A stretch of DNA of 64,000 bases from Frigoribacterium sp. CG_9.8 (lineage in GTDB: Bacteria; Actinomycetota; Actinomycetes; Actinomycetales; Microbacteriaceae), in contig NZ_JADOVH010000001.1 in the NCBI RefSeq assembly GCF_015751965.1, forward strand, positions 620,001-684,000, in the 5' to 3' direction. Shown here in pieces: positions 25,132 through 33,056 of the stretch. How positions within the stretch are numbered: position 1 is the stretch's first letter; each line of letters begins with the position of its first letter. The notes under the pieces are model-generated. The model did not search any database, was not told the origin of the DNA, and saw only the letters and a program-made list of their open reading frames with translations. Both the position numbers and the translations under genes were made by a program.

Positions 25132-26100
25132 ATGACGCGAACCCCCATTGTCGGAGAGCAGTCGCGGGGTGCTGACCCGGTTGTGCCGCGACTCAGTACG
25201 TCGGTGCTGATAGCGATTGTCGTCACCTTGCTTGCCTGGTCGAGCGCGTTCATCGTGATTCGTGGAGTCGCGCCACACTTTGCCGGGGGTTCCCTCGCGC
25301 TTGCCCGCTTGCTTGTGGGCACGGTCGTACTGTCGCTGCTTCTGATCGGGCGTCGCTGGGTACGCCCGACTGGGCGGGAGTGGCTGCTGATCGTGGTGTT
25401 CGGGCTCTCCTGGTTCGCCGCGTACAACGTGGGTCTTAACATCGCCGAGCAGTCTCTGGACGCGGGAACGACGGCGATGATTGTGGGAATCGGACCAGTG
25501 CTCATCGCCCTGGGAGCCGGCGTATTTCTCGGTGATGGAATCCCCAGATGGCTGGCCATTGGGGCAAGCGTCGCCTTCCTCGGCGTGGTGCTGATCGGCA
25601 TTTCGAGCGGTATTACCCGAATCGGCGATGGCGCAGGTGTCACCTGGGCGATCATCGCCGCGATCACCTATGCGATCGGGGTGATCGCCCAAAAGCCGGT
25701 CTTGCGCAGATTGCCGAACCGCCAGGTCACCTTTCTGGGCTGTGCGGTCGGAGCTATCGCCTGCCTGCCATTCGCGGGCACTCTCATCCACGATCTCGCA
25801 CAGGCGCCCGTGGCCAGCATCCTCGGGGCTGTCTACCTCGGTGTCGTGCCGACGGCAATCGCCTTCAGCACCTGGGCATTCGCCCTCTCGCGGATGTCTG
25901 CAGGTCCCCTTGCAGTGACGACCTACATCGTGCCGACGCTTGTCGTTATCGAGGCATACCTCTTCTTCCGGGAGGTGCCGGCCCCCGTCGCGGTGGTCGG
26001 CGGAGTCGTCTGCCTCGTGGGCGTCGCACTGTCGCGCAAGCGCTCCCAGGCACGCCGCACAGCGGTTGGTTCCTCAAACCCAAGAAACCTGCAAGAATGA
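25132..26100 (+). CDS. EamA/DMT-family transporter
   Basis: 322-aa membrane protein with ten predicted helices in two EamA repeats, the first containing LAWSSAFIVIRGVAPHFAGG and the second TWAIIAAITYAIGVIAQKPV. EamA carriers export amino acids and other metabolites; nothing here fixes the cargo. It is a single gene, with rpsP following after a 128-bp gap. The start has a TAGCCT box 6 nt upstream. Confidence 0.9.
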   Translation: MTRTPIVGEQSRGADPVVPRLSTSVLIAIVVTLLAWSSAFIVIRGVAPHFAGGSLALARLLVGTVVLSLLLIGRRWVRPTGREWLLIVVFGLSWFAAYNVGLNIAEQSLDAGTTAMIVGIGPVLIALGAGVFLGDGIPRWLAIGASVAFLGVVLIGISSGITRIGDGAGVTWAIIAAITYAIGVIAQKPVLRRLPNRQVTFLGCAVGAIACLPFAGTLIHDLAQAPVASILGAVYLGVVPTAIAFSTWAFALSRMSAGPLAVTTYIVPTLVVIEAYLFFREVPAPVAVVGGVVCLVGVALSRKRSQARRTAVGSSNPRNLQE

Positions 26101-26228
26101 TTAGTCGAGACTCATGCTGTTCGACCCTCTATTCCAACGGCATCGTCTCCCATTAGAGCTTTTCTGCCGAGTGTGCACCCCACGCTCACGGCAAGCAGTT
26201 CGACCTCAAAAATCATCTCTGGAGAATT

Positions 26229-26726
26229 GTGGCTGTAAAAATCCGTTTGAAGCGCATGGGCAAGATCCGCGCTCCTTACTACCGAATCGTTGTCGCCGAC
26301 TCACACACCAAGCGTGATGGTCGTGTCATCGAAGAGATCGGCAAGTATCATCCCACCGAGGAGCCCTCGTTCATCGAGGTCGACTCGGCCCGCGCGCAGT
26401 ACTGGCTCGGAGTCGGTGCGCAGCCGACCGAGCAGGTCGCCGCCATCCTCAAGCTCACCGGTGACTGGGGGATCTTCAAGGGTGACAAAAACGCGGTCAG
26501 CACCGTGAAGACCAAGGAATCCAAGGTCGATTTCGTGGCCGACGAGAAGAAGAAGCCGGTACTCAAGCCGAAGGCCGTCGCGCCCGCACCCAAGGTCGAA
26601 GCAGCTGTGGTCGAGGCACCGGCCGAAGCATCCGCCGACGCAGTCGTTGACGCACCTGTTGACGCAGCCGCAGCCGATGTGGCAACCGAGGCTGACGCCG
26701 AGGCCGCCACCGCCGACAAGGCCTAG
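26229..26726 (+). CDS. rpsP: 30S ribosomal protein S16 with a long acidic tail
   Basis: Small-subunit protein S16. The core (residues 1 to about 85: [33 protein letters not shown] and so on) is standard, but the protein is 165 aa, about twice the usual 80-90, because of a Lys/Pro then Ala/Asp/Glu/Val-rich tail. GTG 26229 follows a GGAG Shine-Dalgarno. It leads the operon rpsP-khpA-rimM-trmD; khpA begins 3 nt after its stop. Tails of this kind occur in other actinobacterial S16 and probably project from the ribosome surface. Confidence 0.97.
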   Translation: MAVKIRLKRMGKIRAPYYRIVVADSHTKRDGRVIEEIGKYHPTEEPSFIEVDSARAQYWLGVGAQPTEQVAAILKLTGDWGIFKGDKNAVSTVKTKESKVDFVADEKKKPVLKPKAVAPAPKVEAAVVEAPAEASADAVVDAPVDAAAADVATEADAEAATADKA

Positions 26727-26729
26727 TCA

Positions 26730-26966
26730 ATGCTCGCAGCCGCCCTCGAACATCTCGTCAAGGGGATCGTCGATCACCCCGACGAGGTTCAGGTCGTCGT
26801 CAAGAACTCACCGCGCGGCGAAGTCCTCGAGGTGCGAGTGCACCCCGAGGATCTCGGCCGGGTTATCGGTCGCGCTGGTCGCACCGCGAAGGCGCTTCGC
26901 ACCCTCGTTTCGGCCATCGCCGATGGTCGTAAGGTGCGCGTCGACGTGGTGGACACCGATTTCTAA
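26730..26966 (+). CDS. khpA: KH-domain RNA-binding protein KhpA
   Basis: 78-aa single KH domain. The GRVIGRAGRTAKALRTLV segment carries the GxxG loop that grips single-stranded RNA. KhpA partners with KhpB/Jag in Gram-positives and influences cell division and sRNA function. The gene is fixed between S16 and RimM in actinobacteria, suggesting a ribosome-related job. Starts 3 nt after rpsP. Confidence 0.94.
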   Translation: MLAAALEHLVKGIVDHPDEVQVVVKNSPRGEVLEVRVHPEDLGRVIGRAGRTAKALRTLVSAIADGRKVRVDVVDTDF

Positions 26967-27018
26967 TAACCCGGAACCCAGCGCACAGCCCGCACCGGCC
27001 CCATCCGGGTCCGACCAG

Positions 27019-27669
27019 TTGCGGGTTGGTCGACTCACCAAGGCTCACGGCCTCAAGGGAGCGATCAAGGTCGAGCTCTACACGGATGCCCCGGAACGTC
27101 GTTTCGTTCCGGGCGCCGTGTTCACACTGCAGGTGCCGACCTCGTCACCCTGGCACGGGAAGACCCTCGAGCTCGTTGAGCTCCGGTGGTACAACCTCCA
27201 GCCGGTCGCATTTTTTGCTGGCGTCGCGGATCGGTCTGCTGCGGAGGGCCTGATCAAGGCGATCCTCTGGGTCGATCACGATCTCGCTGCCGCTTCGGAC
27301 GAGGAAGATGCCTGGTACGACCACCAACTGGTCGGCCTCAAGGTCGTGCGTGACGGCATCCGCATCGGCGTAGTTAGCCAAGTGGATCACCTGCCGGCCC
27401 AGGATCTTATTCATGTGAAGACGGACGCTGGCGAAGTGCTTGTGCCGTTCGTGAAGGCCATCGTGCCGACCGTCGACATCCAATCGGGCACGCTGACGGT
27501 CACGCCGCCAGCTGGGCTGTTCGAAGAGCTGCCTGAAGATGACGACGAAGAGACGGCGCCGAACGCGGCGTCCCCCGGCGTTGACCCCATAGTAAAGGCT
27601 GACGTTGAGCCCGGCGTCGAGATCGGTACTGAGACCACCGTCGAGCCCGGCGCGAAGTCGATCGACTGA
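27019..27669 (+). CDS. rimM: 16S rRNA processing protein RimM
   Basis: Assembly factor for the 30S head that binds S19. The N-terminal beta-barrel begins [20 protein letters not shown] and the PRC-barrel domain has [13 protein letters not shown] and ILVPFVK-like [14 protein letters not shown]. After GLFEELPED comes an acidic, low-complexity tail of about 45 residues. The start is uncertain: TTG 27019 places the start directly at the conserved domain; ATG 26923 would overlap khpA by 44 nt, and no Shine-Dalgarno decides. trmD follows 11 nt after the stop. Confidence 0.9.
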   Translation: MRVGRLTKAHGLKGAIKVELYTDAPERRFVPGAVFTLQVPTSSPWHGKTLELVELRWYNLQPVAFFAGVADRSAAEGLIKAILWVDHDLAAASDEEDAWYDHQLVGLKVVRDGIRIGVVSQVDHLPAQDLIHVKTDAGEVLVPFVKAIVPTVDIQSGTLTVTPPAGLFEELPEDDDEETAPNAASPGVDPIVKADVEPGVEIGTETTVEPGAKSID

Positions 27670-27680
27670 GGAGCTCAGCG

Positions 27681-28418
27681 ATGCGCATCGACATCGTCAC
27701 GATCTTCCCGGAGTTCTTCTCCGTGCTCGACGTCTCCCTGCTCGGCAGGGCGCGCCAGACCGGGCTGATCGAGCTCGGCGTCCACGATCTGCGGGACTTC
27801 ACTTCTGACCGGCACCGTACCGTTGACGACACTCCCTACGGTGGCGGTGCCGGAATGGTGATGAAGCCGGAGCCCTGGGGTGAGGCGCTCGACGGCATCC
27901 TCGACCTCAGCGGGACACTGGGAGCGGATGCCCCGGTCGTGATTTTCCCCTCACCCGCCGGGGAACTCTTCACCCAGAAGCTCGCACAGGAGTTGGCTGC
28001 CGAGCCCCAACTGGTCTTCGGCTGTGGACGATACGAGGGCATCGACCAGCGGGTCGTCGACTACGCCTCGACTCGCGCCCGGGTGCGTCTCGTGAGTCTC
28101 GGCGACTATGTGCTCAATGGTGGGGAGGTCGCAACCATGGCCATGATCGAAGCGATCGGGCGGCTCATCCCAGGTGTCGTCGGCAATCCGCAAAGTCTCG
28201 TCGAGGAGTCGCACTCCGACGGCCTGCTCGAATACCCCAGTTACACGAAGCCGGGTGAGTGGCGCGGGTTCGAAGTGCCTCCCGTGCTGTTGAGTGGCAA
28301 TCACGCGGCGATCGCGAAATGGCGACACGACCAGCAGCTCGAGCGCACCAGGGCCGTGCGGCCCGACCTGCTGCCGCCGGATCTAGCAGTGGCCGAGGAT
28401 GCGGCTCCGCGCGCGTGA
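27681..28418 (+). CDS. trmD: tRNA (guanine-N1)-methyltransferase TrmD
   Basis: 245-aa SPOUT-class enzyme that methylates G37 of tRNAs and prevents +1 frameshifting. Conserved [43 protein letters not shown], the SAM-binding knot [11 protein letters not shown] and [11 protein letters not shown], and the C-terminal HHYYTRP-like [10 protein letters not shown] are present. GGAG Shine-Dalgarno precedes ATG. The stop overlaps the GTG start of an acetyltransferase gene at the beginning of a 15-bp repeat. Confidence 0.97.
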   Translation: MRIDIVTIFPEFFSVLDVSLLGRARQTGLIELGVHDLRDFTSDRHRTVDDTPYGGGAGMVMKPEPWGEALDGILDLSGTLGADAPVVIFPSPAGELFTQKLAQELAAEPQLVFGCGRYEGIDQRVVDYASTRARVRLVSLGDYVLNGGEVATMAMIEAIGRLIPGVVGNPQSLVEESHSDGLLEYPSYTKPGEWRGFEVPPVLLSGNHAAIAKWRHDQQLERTRAVRPDLLPPDLAVAEDAAPRA

Positions 28419-28474
28419 CTGACGGGCCTGTGACCGACGGGCCTGTGACTGACGAGCCTGTGAGCGAAGGCCTC
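28415..28474 (+). repeat. 15-bp tandem repeat at the trmD/acetyltransferase junction
   Basis: Four consecutive 15-mers start at 28415, 28430, 28445 and 28460; the first three read GTGAC(T/C)GACG(G/A)GCCT and the fourth is degenerate. In the acetyltransferase frame they encode [20 protein letters not shown]. Every unit starts with GTG, a possible start codon, and GTGA in the first unit forms the overlap with trmD. Confidence 0.9.
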
Positions 28475-29047
28475 GAAGTCATCGCATGGCCGGTCCGCAC
28501 CGAGCGCCTCGAGATCCGCCCGGCGACAGCGGCAGACGGTCCGGCAACCTGGCACTATCGCCGACAAGAGTCCGTCGCCCTCTGGATCACCAGTGCTCAA
28601 CCCGACTGCGAGCAGTATCTCGCCGACTTTACCGAGCCCGCGCGACTGGCTGCGACGCTGGTGATCGAGTGCGACGGACGCGTGATCGGCGATCTGATGC
28701 TGGCCATCGAGGATGCCTGGGCCCAGGCTGAAGTGAGGGATCGGGCGCGTGCGGTGCAGGCCGAGCTCGGCTGGAGTCTCGATCCGGTGCAGACCGGCAA
28801 GGGATACGCCACCGAGGCAGTCGCTGAGTTGATCCGGATCTGCTTCGAAGAACTCCACCTGCGCCGGGTGACTGCCCAGTGCTTCGCCGACAACGAGTCC
28901 TCCTGGCGCCTGATGGAGCGCGTGGGCATGCGTCGCGAGTCCCACGACGTGCGCGGGTCGCTGCACCGTTCCGGCGAATGGCTCGACGGGTTCACGTACG
29001 CCCTACTCGCCGACGAGTGGCGCAGCGCACGGCTGGGCACACCGTAG
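28415..29047 (+). CDS. GNAT-family N-acetyltransferase
   Basis: About 210 aa. [21 protein letters not shown] and [20 protein letters not shown] (acetyl-CoA pyrophosphate loop, Q/R-x-x-G-x-G/A version QTGKGYA) followed by [23 protein letters not shown] mark the RimJ/RimL-type branch that acetylates protein N-termini or small amines. The real start is unclear because GTG recurs every 15 nt in the repeat (28415, 28430, 28445, 28460); I used 28415, which overlaps the trmD stop as GTGA. Confidence 0.88.
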   Translation: MTDGPVTDGPVTDEPVSEGLEVIAWPVRTERLEIRPATAADGPATWHYRRQESVALWITSAQPDCEQYLADFTEPARLAATLVIECDGRVIGDLMLAIEDAWAQAEVRDRARAVQAELGWSLDPVQTGKGYATEAVAELIRICFEELHLRRVTAQCFADNESSWRLMERVGMRRESHDVRGSLHRSGEWLDGFTYALLADEWRSARLGTP

Positions 29048-29143
29048 CGCGGTCGCCCGCCGCATCGCTCAGGGGCGCAGAGTGCACGATTCGTGTCGGC
29101 GCGCCCCAGAGCGGCGTGACGCGGTAGCGAATCTCTGCGGCGG

Positions 29144-29908
29144 TCAGCGGGCGGTCAACACCACCGGCCCGGCATCCGTGATCGCGATCGTATGCTCGCT
29201 GTGGGCGGCCCGTGAGCCGTCGAGGCTGCGCAGGGTCCAGCCATCTGGATCGGTGAAGATGCGGTCCGTGCCCTCCATGAGCCATGGCTCGATCGCGAAG
29301 ACCAGTCCGGCGCGCAGTGGCAGACCCCGGCCCGGGCGACCATCGTTCGGGATGTGCGGGTCCCCGTGCATCGTGCGCCCGACGCCGTGCCCGCCGAAGT
29401 CCACATTGACCGAGTAGCCCGCCGCGCGGCTCAGGTCTCCAATTGCGGCCGAGATATCGCCGATGCGTGCCCCGACCTGTGCGGCCGCGATTCCCGCCGC
29501 AAGGGCGCGTTCCGTCGTGTCGATGAGAGCGACATCCGCCGGTCTCGGGGTGCCGACGATCACGGTAACGGCAGAATCGGCGACCCAGCCATCGACGGAC
29601 ACCGCGAAATCGAGGCTGAGCACGTCGCCGTCCATCAGCGCGTAGTCGTAGGGGAGGCCGTGCAGCGCAGCATCGTTCACCGACGTGCAGAGAGACTTGC
29701 CGAAGGGCATCGCTCCGAACGACGGGTGGTAGTCCACGTAACAGCTGGTGGCGCCAGCACTGCGGATGAGCTGCGCGGCGAGCGCGTCGAGCGCAAGCAG
29801 GTTGACGCCCACCTTCGAGGCAGCAACCAGCTGCGTGAGGGTCGCAGCAACAAACCGGCCTGCGGCGCGCATCTCGTCGATCTCTGCGGGCGTCTTGAGT
29901 TCGATCAT
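29144..29908 (-). CDS. map: Type I methionine aminopeptidase
   Basis: 254-aa cytosolic enzyme removing initiator Met. The metal-binding residues are in LSLDFAVSVDGWVADSAVTV (two Asp), GGHGVGRTMHGDPHIPN (His), FAIEPWL (Glu) and SEHTIAI (Glu), with the substrate His in AALHGLPYD. ATG 29908 has a strong AGGGGAG Shine-Dalgarno; longer frames upstream lack one. It is transcribed against its neighbours. Confidence 0.96.
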   Translation of the reverse strand: MIELKTPAEIDEMRAAGRFVAATLTQLVAASKVGVNLLALDALAAQLIRSAGATSCYVDYHPSFGAMPFGKSLCTSVNDAALHGLPYDYALMDGDVLSLDFAVSVDGWVADSAVTVIVGTPRPADVALIDTTERALAAGIAAAQVGARIGDISAAIGDLSRAAGYSVNVDFGGHGVGRTMHGDPHIPNDGRPGRGLPLRAGLVFAIEPWLMEGTDRIFTDPDGWTLRSLDGSRAAHSEHTIAITDAGPVVLTAR

Positions 29909-30073
29909 CCGATTCTCCCCTGCTCTTATCCGGCGATGACCGGGCTTTCTCTGGCGACGATACGGCCACGGCCTGGCGACGGCCCGGGGACGGCCCAGCG
30001 ACAATTGGGCTGCAACCGGGCTGCGACGTCGCGCGGGCGATCGGTCTTCGCACTCGAGCGTAAGCTTCTGCCC

Positions 30074-30667
30074 ATGTGGTATCGCCGGGTTTTATTCAAC
30101 ACCCAGTTCGCCGCCACCATCGTTTTGCCGGTATGGCTGCTGTTCGGACGGGTCTTCTTCGGAGTAATCCTCGGCTGGCATTACGCGATCGGTCTCTTCC
30201 TCGCTCCGCTGCTCTTCATCTTCCTCGCTGTCGTGACGACCCTCACGCGGGCCCGCTCGAGCATCCGCCGGGATAGGGCCGTCTCGAGGGCGGATGCCGC
30301 GCTCCTGACTGCCTGGTACCTCTCGGTGCTGTGCTACGGCTTCTTCGTCGTGGACTCCGTCTACAGCACGGATCCAGGCACATCGATCGCTACGCGCGCA
30401 TTCGGGCAGGGGTTTCGGGATGCCTCATTCACCATCGCGGACATCGCGGGCGGAGTCGTCATCATCATCGCGTTCGCCACGATCTGGGTGGTGCTGATCG
30501 AGTATCTTCTCGAGACGCGCCAGCAGGCGGTTTTCCGACTCACAGGATTGGACTACGAGGAGTTGCGTCGCGGTCCTGCAGTAGGCGGTCCAGAAGCACA
30601 AGGTCGTGACGCAAGTGGCGGGCCCGCAGTCCGGCCGGGTGGCTTAGTTCCGGGCGATGTGGAATAG
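30074..30667 (+). CDS. Small multi-pass membrane protein, function unknown
   Basis: 197 aa. About four hydrophobic segments are visible (FNTQFAATIVLPVWLLFG, YAIGLFLAPLLFIFLAVV, AWYLSVLCYGFFVVDSV, GGVVIIIAFATIWVVLIEYLL) followed by a charged Gly/Pro-rich cytoplasmic tail. I do not recognise the family; similar small proteins are common in Microbacteriaceae. TAAGCT ends 7 nt before ATG 30074 and there is no Shine-Dalgarno. The open frame extends into the map gene on the other strand, which is not coding here. Confidence 0.75.
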   Translation: MWYRRVLFNTQFAATIVLPVWLLFGRVFFGVILGWHYAIGLFLAPLLFIFLAVVTTLTRARSSIRRDRAVSRADAALLTAWYLSVLCYGFFVVDSVYSTDPGTSIATRAFGQGFRDASFTIADIAGGVVIIIAFATIWVVLIEYLLETRQQAVFRLTGLDYEELRRGPAVGGPEAQGRDASGGPAVRPGGLVPGDVE

Positions 30668-30792
30668 TAGTGACTTGTGCCTAACGCACGACTCTGCCAC
30701 AGGGGAGTCGGTATCGATCTGGGCACCACTTCCTTCTGATTTATTACCCTAATTCGCGGTCGACCTGTGGCGGTTGCAGAGAGCGAACCACA

Positions 30793-31143
30793 ATGCATAT
30801 CCTCGACGCCGTAGACGCGGCATCCCTCCGATCGGACATTCCGGACTTTCGCGCTGGCGACAACGTGAAGGTTCACGTGAACATCGTGGAAGGTACCCGA
30901 TCTCGTATCCAGGTCTTCCAGGGTGTCGTAATCGGCCGCTCCGGCGAAGGTGTGCGCGAGACGTTCTGTGTTCGCAAGGTCAGCTTTCAGGTGGGTGTCG
31001 AGCGCACCTTCCCGGTTCATTCTCCGGTGATCGACCATATCGAGGTCGTCACCCGCGGTGACGTGCGCCGCGCCAAGCTGTACTACCTGCGCAACCTCCG
31101 TGGCAAGAAAGCGAAGATCAAAGAGAAGCGCGACGCCCACTAG
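30793..31143 (+). CDS. rplS: 50S ribosomal protein L19
   Basis: 116-aa large-subunit protein at the 30S-50S interface. [57 protein letters not shown] and [19 protein letters not shown] are all family-typical. ATG 30793 lies after a 125-bp leader that contains a CGACTC/GAGTCG hairpin at about 30682-30705. A strong hairpin directly follows the gene, in the spacer before lepB. Confidence 0.97.
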   Translation: MHILDAVDAASLRSDIPDFRAGDNVKVHVNIVEGTRSRIQVFQGVVIGRSGEGVRETFCVRKVSFQVGVERTFPVHSPVIDHIEVVTRGDVRRAKLYYLRNLRGKKAKIKEKRDAH

Positions 31144-31167
31144 GGACGCCGCTCCGACGAAGTTTTT

Positions 31168-31209
31168 CCCCGAGCTCCCCACCACCTAAAATGATGGGGA
31201 GCTCAGGGG
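31168..31209 (+). terminator. Hairpin between rplS and lepB, enclosing a promoter box
   Basis: CCCCGAGCTCCCCA (31168-31181) pairs with TGGGGAGCTCAGGGG (31195-31209), one bulge, and TTT follows, so it looks like the rplS terminator. Its loop holds TAAAAT (31187-31192), a good -10 box for lepB, and its 3' arm holds the AGGGG Shine-Dalgarno 4 nt before the lepB ATG. Confidence 0.75.
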
Positions 31210-31213
31210 TTTA

Positions 31214-31972
31214 ATGACAGACATCGGTCCAGCCACATCCACCGAGGATGCGGCCGAGAATCGGCACAGCAGATCGCGCGGAGTGAAACTCTTCCTCCGG
31301 GACATCGTGCTGATCGTTGTCGCAGCCGTCATCATCTCGGTGGGCATCAAGGCGTTCCTGATCCGATCGTTCTATATTCCCTCCGGCTCGATGGAGAACA
31401 CTCTCCAGATCGATGACCGCATCATCGTGAACGAACTGGTGCCGCGGATGTTTCCGGTGCAGCACGGCGACGTAGTGGTCTTCACGGATCCGGGCGGGTG
31501 GCTGCCTCCGCAGACCACGGTGCAGCGGAACGGCTTCGTCGCAGGGGTGGACTGGGTGCTCTCCGTGGTGGGATTGAGCGCGCCAGACAGCAACGACCAC
31601 CTCGTAAAGCGCGTAATCGGGCTACCGGGTGACACAGTCACCTGCTGCAACGCTTTTGGGCAGATGACCGTGAACGGCATCCCCCTTGTCGAGACCTACC
31701 TCAAGCTCCCAAACGGTGTGACGAAGGTCGCCGCGAAGGACTTCTCGGTCACTGTGCCGAAAAACTCGCTCTGGGTAATGGGCGACAACCGCTACAACTC
31801 GGAGGATTCCCGCGCGCACGCCGCGACTCCGAGCAAGGGTTTCGTGCCGATGGATCAAGTGGTCGGCCGTGCCTTCCTGATCAGCTGGCCCACGAGCCAC
31901 TGGACCTGGCTCGACGACTATCCGGATGTCTTCGGAGGCGTCACCGCGGCAAACCCTGGCACCGTCAAGTAA
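31214..31972 (+). CDS. lepB: Signal peptidase I
   Basis: 252-aa membrane-anchored peptidase that cleaves signal peptides of secreted proteins. One N-terminal membrane helix (about 29-48), then the catalytic Ser59 in PSGSMENTL, Lys132 in LVKRVIGLPGD, and the GDNR...SEDSR box. The Ser/Lys dyad is intact. Read-through from rplS would place the ribosome-binding site in a stable hairpin, while a start at the TAAAAT box would leave it free. rnhB begins right after the stop. Confidence 0.96.
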   Translation: MTDIGPATSTEDAAENRHSRSRGVKLFLRDIVLIVVAAVIISVGIKAFLIRSFYIPSGSMENTLQIDDRIIVNELVPRMFPVQHGDVVVFTDPGGWLPPQTTVQRNGFVAGVDWVLSVVGLSAPDSNDHLVKRVIGLPGDTVTCCNAFGQMTVNGIPLVETYLKLPNGVTKVAAKDFSVTVPKNSLWVMGDNRYNSEDSRAHAATPSKGFVPMDQVVGRAFLISWPTSHWTWLDDYPDVFGGVTAANPGTVK

Positions 31973-32632
31973 GTGGGTGTCGCAGCCCCCACCCTCCAAT
32001 ACGAAGCGCAGCTTCATGAGGCGGGTGCACGATTTGTGATCGGGTGCGATGAGGTTGGTCGTGGTGCCATTGCCGGCCCGGTGGCCGTGGGACTCTGCGT
32101 TGTGGATGTCACGGTCGGCTCGATGCCGGTTGGCCTGCGGGACTCCAAGCTGCTGAGCGAGAAACGCCGCGAGCAGCTCGCGCCGCTCGCGGCATCCTGG
32201 GCACTGTTCAGTTCGGTGGGACTCGCCACGGCCGGCGAGGTCGATGAGTTCGGCATCATCGTGGCACTCGGACTCGCGGGGAGGCGGGCACTCGTTTCGC
32301 TTCACGAGGCGGGAGCGTTGATTCGCGAATCGGTGATCCTGCTCGACGGGAGTCACGACTGGCTCACCCCCGCACTGCAGAGTCCGTTGCGGTTGACGAC
32401 CCGCGTGAAGGCAGACCGGGACTGTGCCTCCGTGGCGGCGGCATCCGTCGTCGCGAAAGTTCACCGGGACCGGCTCATGATCGACGCCAATTCAAAGAGC
32501 CCCGGCTACGGCTGGGCGTCGAATAAGGGGTACGGCAGCGCCGGCCATTTTGCAGCGATCGCTGAGTTAGGAGCCACCGATTTCCACCGTCGCACTTGGC
32601 TTCATGCGGGCGAATCCGCCCTGCATGACTGA
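31973..32632 (+). CDS. rnhB: Ribonuclease HII
   Basis: 219-aa enzyme that nicks RNA in RNA/DNA hybrids, including single misincorporated ribonucleotides. The catalytic acids are in IGCDEVGRGAIAGP (Asp-Glu), LLDGSHDWL (Asp) and KADRDCASVAAASVVAKVHRD (Asp), with the Y-x-W-x-x-NKGY segment GYGWASNKGYGS near the end. GTG 31973 directly abuts the lepB stop. Conserved lepB-rnhB-DUF2469 order. Confidence 0.96.
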   Translation: MGVAAPTLQYEAQLHEAGARFVIGCDEVGRGAIAGPVAVGLCVVDVTVGSMPVGLRDSKLLSEKRREQLAPLAASWALFSSVGLATAGEVDEFGIIVALGLAGRRALVSLHEAGALIRESVILLDGSHDWLTPALQSPLRLTTRVKADRDCASVAAASVVAKVHRDRLMIDANSKSPGYGWASNKGYGSAGHFAAIAELGATDFHRRTWLHAGESALHD

Positions 32633-32649
32633 ACTAGAATTGCGTCAGC

Positions 32650-32973
32650 ATGGACGACGATGAGTTCGAAGATTATGACCGTGAGGTCGAGCTGGCGCTA
32701 TACCGCGAGTACCGGGATGTCGTGTCCCAGTTTCGCTACGTCGTCGAGACCGAGCGTCGCTTCTACCTCGCCAACGAGGTCGAACTCGTGCGGCAGGACA
32801 CGGAACACGATTTCTACTTCGAGCTCACCATGAACGACGTCTGGGTCTGGGATGTCTACCGCTCGGACCGTTTCGTGAAATCCGTGCGCGTGCTCACGTT
32901 CAAGGACGTGAATGTGGAGGAGCTCTCGGCAAAGGAGCTCGAGCTGCCCAAGGAACTCGCCCTCGACGAGTAG
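32650..32973 (+). CDS. DUF2469 family protein
   Basis: 107-aa acidic protein (MDDDEFEDYDREVELALYRE) found next to rnhB in nearly all actinobacteria; no biochemical role known to me. Aromatic-rich core (FRYVVETERRFYLANEVEL, MNDVWVWDVYRSDRFVKSVR) and a charged C-terminus. TAGAAT ends 9 nt before ATG 32650, so it may have its own start as well as co-transcription with rnhB. Confidence 0.92.
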   Translation: MDDDEFEDYDREVELALYREYRDVVSQFRYVVETERRFYLANEVELVRQDTEHDFYFELTMNDVWVWDVYRSDRFVKSVRVLTFKDVNVEELSAKELELPKELALDE

Positions 32974-33044
32974 CGCCCCTTCGCGCGCGTTCCATCGCTG
33001 GTGAAGTAGCCGCCACGGGCGCGGATCGCGACCCGGTGCCCGCT

Positions 33045-33050
33045 TAGGCT
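33045..33050 (+). promoter_or_regulatory. -10 box, leaderless start of the S9 peptidase gene
   Basis: TAGGCT ends 6 nt before ATG 33057, with no Shine-Dalgarno. Confidence 0.55.
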
Positions 33051-33056
33051 TAATGC

